A stretch of 64,000 nucleotides of DNA, taken from assembly GCF_020073745.1 (NCBI RefSeq), contig NZ_JAIRAU010000057.1, positions 216,001 to 280,000 on the forward strand, written 5' to 3'. This document shows, in pieces, positions 60,095 to 64,000 of the stretch. The position numbers were made by a program, and so were the translations under genes. Positions within the stretch are counted from its first letter, which is position 1. Each line of letters begins with the position of its first letter. Below the pieces are notes generated by a model that was given only the letters and a program-made list of their open reading frames with translations, ran no database searches and was not told the DNA's origin. The stretch is from Nannocystis pusilla (GTDB taxonomy: Bacteria; Myxococcota_A; Polyangia; Nannocystales; Nannocystaceae).

Positions 60095-60938
60095 ACTCAA
60101 CGCTTACCTCGGCGAGCGCCGCCGGCTGGTCGACGAGGCCCTGATCCGCGCCCTGCCCGAGGCCGGCACCGCCGACCCCGGACGCCTCAAGGAGGGCATG
60201 CGCTACGCGGTGCTGCAGGGCGGCAAGCGCATGCGACCGCTGGTGATCATCGCCGCCTGCGAGGCCGCGGGCGGGACCGCCGAGGCCGCGCTCCCGGCCT
60301 GCTGCGCGCTCGAGATGGTCCACGCCTACTCGCTCGTGCACGACGACCTGCCGGCGATGGACAACGACCTCGAGCGCCGCGGCCAGCCGACGGTGCACGT
60401 CGCGTTCGGCCACGCCGGGGGGATCCTCATCGGCGACGCGCTGCTCACCCAGGCGTTCGCCGCGTTGATGCGCGGGGCCGACAAGGTGCCGCCGGCCAAC
60501 CTGGTCGCCGCGGTCCGCGTGCTCGCCCACCACTCCGGCGTCGACGGCATGGTCGGCGGCCAGGCGCTCGACCTGGCCCTCGGGCAAGACGTCCACGACC
60601 TCGGCGTGCTCGAGCAGGTCCACGCGCTCAAGACCGGGGCCCTCTACGCCGCCGGCGGGGCGCTCGGGGCCCTCTACGCCGGCTCCGACCCCGACACCGT
60701 GCGCGCGCTCGAGACGTGGGGCCTCAAGTTCGGGATCGCGTTCCAGCACGCCGACGACGTCCTCGACGACGACCAGAAGGCCCTGCGCGCGCAGGCCCTG
60801 ACCCGCGTCGACCAACTCGTCGGCGAGTGCGACGCGATCGCCGCGCCGCTCGGCGACAGGGCCGAGCCGCTGCGGGCGATCTCGAAGTGGGTCCGCGACC
60901 GCGCCCGCGACGCGGCCGCCGGCGTCAAGGCCGACTGA
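60078..60938 (+). CDS. ispA: farnesyl/geranylgeranyl diphosphate synthase
   Basis: 286 residues. Trans-prenyltransferase with both aspartate-rich motifs: DDLPAMDNDLERRG (first, DDxx(xx)D) and ADDVLDDD (second). GGKRMRPLVI and LKTGALYAAGGALGAL flank them. Condenses isopentenyl diphosphate with allylic diphosphates for quinone, carotenoid and undecaprenyl synthesis. Start at 60078 gives MTRTFELNAYLGERR, matching the family N-terminus. Translationally coupled to xseB by a 17-base overlap. The chain length of the product cannot be told from motif alone. Confidence 0.94.
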   Translation: MTRTFELNAYLGERRRLVDEALIRALPEAGTADPGRLKEGMRYAVLQGGKRMRPLVIIAACEAAGGTAEAALPACCALEMVHAYSLVHDDLPAMDNDLERRGQPTVHVAFGHAGGILIGDALLTQAFAALMRGADKVPPANLVAAVRVLAHHSGVDGMVGGQALDLALGQDVHDLGVLEQVHALKTGALYAAGGALGALYAGSDPDTVRALETWGLKFGIAFQHADDVLDDDQKALRAQALTRVDQLVGECDAIAAPLGDRAEPLRAISKWVRDRARDAAAGVKAD

Positions 60939-60953
60939 GCCGGGTCGAAAGGG

Positions 60954-61021
60954 CATGTCCTCCGGGGCATGCCCTTTCACGCCTGTGAAAAAGGACATGC
61001 TCCGCGGAGCATGTCCTTTCG
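60954..61021. repeat. 14-bp repeat array, 4.9 units, double hairpin
   Basis: catgtcctccgggg, catgccctttcacg, cctgtgaaaaagga, catgctccgcggag, catgtcctttcg. Contains a perfect 30-base palindrome (60990-61019) and an 11-bp stem (60947-60957 with 60968-60978). Lies between convergent stops, likely a bidirectional terminator. Confidence 0.92.
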
Positions 61022-61033
61022 TGTCAGACGGCC

Positions 61034-62251
61034 TCAGCCCGCGTGGATCCGCAGCGTGGCGATGGCGAAGCGCATCATGTCCATGCAGGTGCGGAAGTCC
61101 GGGTGGCGCAGGATCATGTAGCCGTCGGACAGCAGGGTCTGCTTCCAGTCGCGGCGCGGGTGGCCGATCGGCAGCAGGTCGGTGACGACCAGGCTGGGCC
61201 CGAGGCGCTGCTTGATGTCCTCGAGGCCCTCGATGCGGCGGATCTTGCCCTGGCCCATGGCGCGCTTGAACAGCGCGGCGACGTGGTAGCGGCGCTGCGG
61301 CTTGGCCTCGAAGCTCTTCCAGCAGATCGCGCGGGCGGTCTCGCGGTACACGTCGAAGTCGTTGGCGAAGTTCATCTGGTCGACGAGCTTGCCGCCGGGC
61401 GAGCGGGCGGCGATCTCGCCGAACACGGCCTCGCCGTTGGGCTTCTTGTACCACTCCATGTGGGTGAAGCCGGTGGTCATGCCGAGCGCCTTGATCACCT
61501 TGCGCCCGAGCTCGATGCCGGGCATCAGCGCCGGCTGGTACGGGTCGCGGAAGACCACCTGCGCCGGCGTGATCCACTCGTTGGCGCGGCCGTCGAGCGG
61601 CTTCGGGAAGTACTGGGCGACGCTCTCGAACACCGGCTCGCCGTCGATGCAGACGGTGTCGTAGGTGAACTCCTCGCCCTCGATGAACTCCTCGAGGTTG
61701 ATCTCGGGGTGGCGCTCGACGGCGCCGAGGACCGCGCGCAGCTCGGCGTCGTCGCCGACGCGGTAGGTGTCGGCCGAGCCGGCGCCGGCGACCGGCTTGA
61801 CGCACACCGGGTAGCCGATCGCGTAGGCGGCCTCGAACGCCTCGCGCGCGGTGCGGACGCGGGCGAACCGCGGCACGCGGAGGTCGGCGTCGAACAGGCG
61901 CTGCTTCATGATCGGCTTGTCGCGGAAGCCGATGGCGACCTCGGGGGTCATGCCCGGCATGCCGAGCTCCTGGCGCACGCGCGCCGCGAGCACGACGCAC
62001 GGCTCCCACAGACACTCGACGCGGTCGGGGCGGATCCGCCGGGCGGCCTGGACGATGTGGCGCACGGCCGAGTCCTCGTCGAACAGGCTGGGGATCTGCA
62101 GGTAGTCGCGGAGGTGCCGCTGGACCTTCGCCGGCAGGCCGGCCTTCGGCATCTCGCCGACGCCGTAGACCTGCGCCCCGACCTCGGCGAGGCCGCGGGT
62201 GAAGTCCTGCATCTCTTCGGGATAGTGGGGGGAGATGAAGAGAACCTTCAT
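61034..62251 (-). CDS. ATP-grasp carboxylate-amine ligase-like enzyme (copy 1)
   Basis: 405 residues. Residues 1-100 form the N-terminal Rossmann-like domain (MKVLFISPHYPEEMQDFTRGLAEVGAQVYGVG). ATP-grasp domain (about 115-330): GYPVCVKPVAGAGSADTYRV (ATP-binding loop with Lys), LEEFIEGEEFTYDTVCIDG, GFTHMEWYKKPNGEAVFGEIAARSPGG (Mg-binding Glu and Arg). It would form an amide or peptide-like bond, substrate unknown. It is 14 bases downstream of a second paralogous gene. The stop lies beside a repeat array. Confidence 0.87.
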   Translation of the reverse strand: MKVLFISPHYPEEMQDFTRGLAEVGAQVYGVGEMPKAGLPAKVQRHLRDYLQIPSLFDEDSAVRHIVQAARRIRPDRVECLWEPCVVLAARVRQELGMPGMTPEVAIGFRDKPIMKQRLFDADLRVPRFARVRTAREAFEAAYAIGYPVCVKPVAGAGSADTYRVGDDAELRAVLGAVERHPEINLEEFIEGEEFTYDTVCIDGEPVFESVAQYFPKPLDGRANEWITPAQVVFRDPYQPALMPGIELGRKVIKALGMTTGFTHMEWYKKPNGEAVFGEIAARSPGGKLVDQMNFANDFDVYRETARAICWKSFEAKPQRRYHVAALFKRAMGQGKIRRIEGLEDIKQRLGPSLVVTDLLPIGHPRRDWKQTLLSDGYMILRHPDFRTCMDMMRFAIATLRIHAG

Positions 62252-62265
62252 GGACTCGTCGCTCC

Positions 62266-63486
62266 TCAGCCGGCGCGGACCTTCACCGTGCGCCCGATGA
62301 TCTCGAAGATCTCGCGCATCGAGTCGTAGTCGGGGTGACGCATCTGCAGCCACGCGTTGGCCATGTAGCCGGCCTCGATCGGCTGGGTCGGCCAGCCGGC
62401 GGGCGGCAGGTGGGCCCGGCAGATGTACTGGCCGAAGCGGCGCTGGACCTCCTCGATGCCCTCGTAGCCGCGGATCCGCCCGTCGCGGTCGGGCCGCAGC
62501 GCGATGATGCCGCTGGCGAACCGCCGCGACGGCCGCCGCTCGACGCGCCCGTGCACGACCGCGTTGGCCCACTCGCGATAGATGTCGATGTCGTTGCCGT
62601 CGGCGTAGACGTCCCACTGACCGACGCCCGGCGGGCGCGAGCCGATCTCCGAGAACTTGAGCCCCTTGGCCCCGTAGAACCACTCCATGTGCGTCGCGGT
62701 GGTGCCGAGCTCCATCACCTCGATCACCTTGCGACCCATCGCCTTGAGCTCGTCGTAGCCGGAGGCGTCGATGCGGTTGGTGGACACGATGTAGGGCGTG
62801 ATCCAGCGGTTGCGCATCGCGTCGAGGACGTTCGGGTAGTAGTGCGAGACGAACTCGAACACCGGGCGGCCGTTGATCGAGAGCGTGTCGTAGAAGCCCT
62901 CGTGGCCCTCGATGAACTCCTCGAGCGCGACCGAGGCGCCGCGGCCGACGTTCATCTCGCGGAGGGTCTGCACGAGCTGCTCCTCGCCATCGACGCGGGT
63001 GGTGCCCGACGCCCCGGCGCCGGCCCGCGGCTTGACGATCAGCGGGAACCCGACCCGGCGGGCGAAGGCGACGCCCTCCTCGAGCGAGTCGACGCCGGTC
63101 GACTGCGCGCACGGGATGTCGTGCTTGCGCAAGAACTCCTTCATCATCGGCTTGTCGCGGCACAGCATCGCCGACTGCACCGAGGGCCCGGGGATCCGCG
63201 TGGCCTCGCGCACCTTGGCGGTGGTGATGATGTGGGCCTCGATCGTGCACTCGAGGCGGTCGACCCACTCGCGTCGCTGACATCGACGCACCGCGTCGTA
63301 GAGGGCGCCCTCGTCGACGACCGAGGGGACCTGCTCGTAGCCGTGCAGCCAGCTCTTGAGTTCGTCGTCGAGCTGCGACGGATGCGCTTCGCCGATCCCG
63401 GTCACGCGGGCGCCGACCGAATGCATGGCGCGGACAAAATGCCTCTGGTAAGAGGGAAAGTGCGGGGCGACGAACAGGACATGCAT
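62266..63486 (-). CDS. ATP-grasp carboxylate-amine ligase-like enzyme (copy 2)
   Basis: 406 residues, paralogous to the enzyme at 61034 (MHVLFVAPHFPSYQRHFVRAMHSVGARVTGIGE at the N-terminus). ATP-grasp motifs: FPLIVKPRAGAGASGTTRV, LEEFIEGHEGFYDTLSING and THMEWFYGAKGLKFSEIGSRPPG. All ATP and Mg residues seem present. The two enzymes share length, order of motifs and the HMEW stretch, so they arose by tandem duplication and may act in sequence or as a heteromer. First gene of the pair; divergent from the gene at 63588 with a 101-base gap that must contain promoters for both. Confidence 0.87.
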   Translation of the reverse strand: MHVLFVAPHFPSYQRHFVRAMHSVGARVTGIGEAHPSQLDDELKSWLHGYEQVPSVVDEGALYDAVRRCQRREWVDRLECTIEAHIITTAKVREATRIPGPSVQSAMLCRDKPMMKEFLRKHDIPCAQSTGVDSLEEGVAFARRVGFPLIVKPRAGAGASGTTRVDGEEQLVQTLREMNVGRGASVALEEFIEGHEGFYDTLSINGRPVFEFVSHYYPNVLDAMRNRWITPYIVSTNRIDASGYDELKAMGRKVIEVMELGTTATHMEWFYGAKGLKFSEIGSRPPGVGQWDVYADGNDIDIYREWANAVVHGRVERRPSRRFASGIIALRPDRDGRIRGYEGIEEVQRRFGQYICRAHLPPAGWPTQPIEAGYMANAWLQMRHPDYDSMREIFEIIGRTVKVRAG

Positions 63487-63587
63487 GACGAGATTGTACC
63501 CCTCCGGGCCGCCGATTGCGTCGGACGGGTCGACGCGAAGGGGTCCCTGACGGGCCTTACCACGGCCGTACGCAGGAGAACAACTCC

Positions 63588-64000
63588 ATGACGCGTGGTG
63601 TGCTCCTCGGTCCCCAGCGCCTGCACCCCATCGTCGACAAGGCCGCCGACATGCTCGGCATCGACGGCCGGATCGCCGCCGTCACCGCGGGCTGGCAGGA
63701 GCGCGAGGCCGAGGACCAGGAGCTGTGCGCCGCGCTCGGCAACCGGGCCGTCAACCTGATGCTGCACGCGCGCGCCGAGACGGCCTTCCGCGAGGACCCG
63801 GAGCTGTTCGCGGCCCACCGGGCCAAGCAGGACCGGCTGCGGCAGTTGCAGGACCTCTACCGCCTGAGGTTGGCCAGCCACCTCAAGGCGGCGCGGCGCG
63901 TGCAGCAGGCCCAGGCGCCGCGCGACCTGATCGAGTCGGAGCTGGAAGAGGCGGTCCAGGCGATCCGCCTGCTCGACGCCCACCACGTGGTCAAGACCCA
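63588..64000 (+). CDS. peptidase S51-like protein, partial (C-terminus beyond window)
   Basis: At least 137 residues, open to the window end. Start ATG at 63588 with an AGGAG site (63574-63578), the proper spacing. The opening MTRGVLLGPQRLHPIVDKAADMLGIDGRIAAVTAGWQERE resembles the first strand and loop of class I glutamine amidotransferase-like / peptidase S51 proteins (dipeptidase E, cyanophycinase branch). The catalytic Ser/His part is not in view. Long helices follow (ESELEEAVQAIRLL). It is divergently paired with the two ATP-grasp ligases, so it may degrade or process their product. Assignment tentative. Confidence 0.5.
   Translation, partial: MTRGVLLGPQRLHPIVDKAADMLGIDGRIAAVTAGWQEREAEDQELCAALGNRAVNLMLHARAETAFREDPELFAAHRAKQDRLRQLQDLYRLRLASHLKAARRVQQAQAPRDLIESELEEAVQAIRLLDAHHVVKT

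Overview
The window is GC-rich (roughly 70 percent by eye), densely coding DNA on both strands. It carries many lipoproteins with Thr/Ser/Gly/Asp-rich linkers, an IgGFc-binding-domain protein, a PilZ-like/receiver/DUF4388 regulator, an adenylate cyclase fused to two-component domains, and zinc-ribbon or TSP3-type surface proteins. This combination suggests a myxobacterium, most like the Nannocystaceae. That is inference from gene style; there is no rRNA here to confirm it. I see no tRNA, rRNA, CRISPR array, insertion sequence or prophage.

Layout. 1-6.7 kb: a partial lipoprotein, aspartokinase (lysC) and a 2-oxoacid dehydrogenase operon (E1alpha-E1beta-E2-E3) whose E1 subunits seem to lack key thiamine-diphosphate residues. 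6.8-13 kb: a class II glutamine amidotransferase, an acyl-CoA dehydrogenase, a His-rich lipoprotein, an unknown protein, a Fur-family regulator and dcd. 13-21.3 kb: pbpC and a giant alpha-2-macroglobulin lipoprotein, the classical periplasmic defence pair. 21.6-30 kb: the HisKA/receiver/cyclase protein, two paralogous SMP-30-like beta-propellers, a UvrD/Rep helicase, a metallo-beta-lactamase-fold hydrolase and an outer-membrane-type protein. 30-40.8 kb: xanthine dehydrogenase subunits (xdhAB), lipoproteins, the IgGFc-binding protein, an OmpA-like protein and a second acyl-CoA dehydrogenase. 41-47.6 kb: a methyltransferase plus radical SAM/SPASM pair facing a zinc-ribbon/Thr-rich protein that ends in a YGAPP tail, two Cys/Thr-rich lipoproteins, a coiled-coil protein and a GNAT enzyme. 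47.6-57 kb: greB-SDR-symporter operon, a left-handed beta-helix protein, class I lysyl-tRNA synthetase, and a membrane operon with a retropepsin-like protease. 57-64 kb: a PilZ-like/receiver/DUF4388 regulator, a fur unit, xseB-ispA, two tandem ATP-grasp enzymes and a partial gene with an S51-peptidase-like start.

The most striking signal is not a gene. A 14-bp unit with consensus CATGTCCTTCGGGA (a 10-bp palindrome GGACATGTCC plus a 4-base TTCG spacer) recurs across the window, singly or in head-to-tail arrays of up to about six units with an almost invariant 14-bp period. I count about 22 intergenic loci and about 20 loci inside genes. Every neighbouring pair of units can fold into a 7-bp stem with a TTCG-type tetraloop. 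Several arrays lie just after stop codons or between convergent genes, and some run over the last codons of a gene. A second recurring theme is a -10-like hexamer about 6-12 bases before the start codon, often with no Shine-Dalgarno sequence, which suggests leaderless transcripts.
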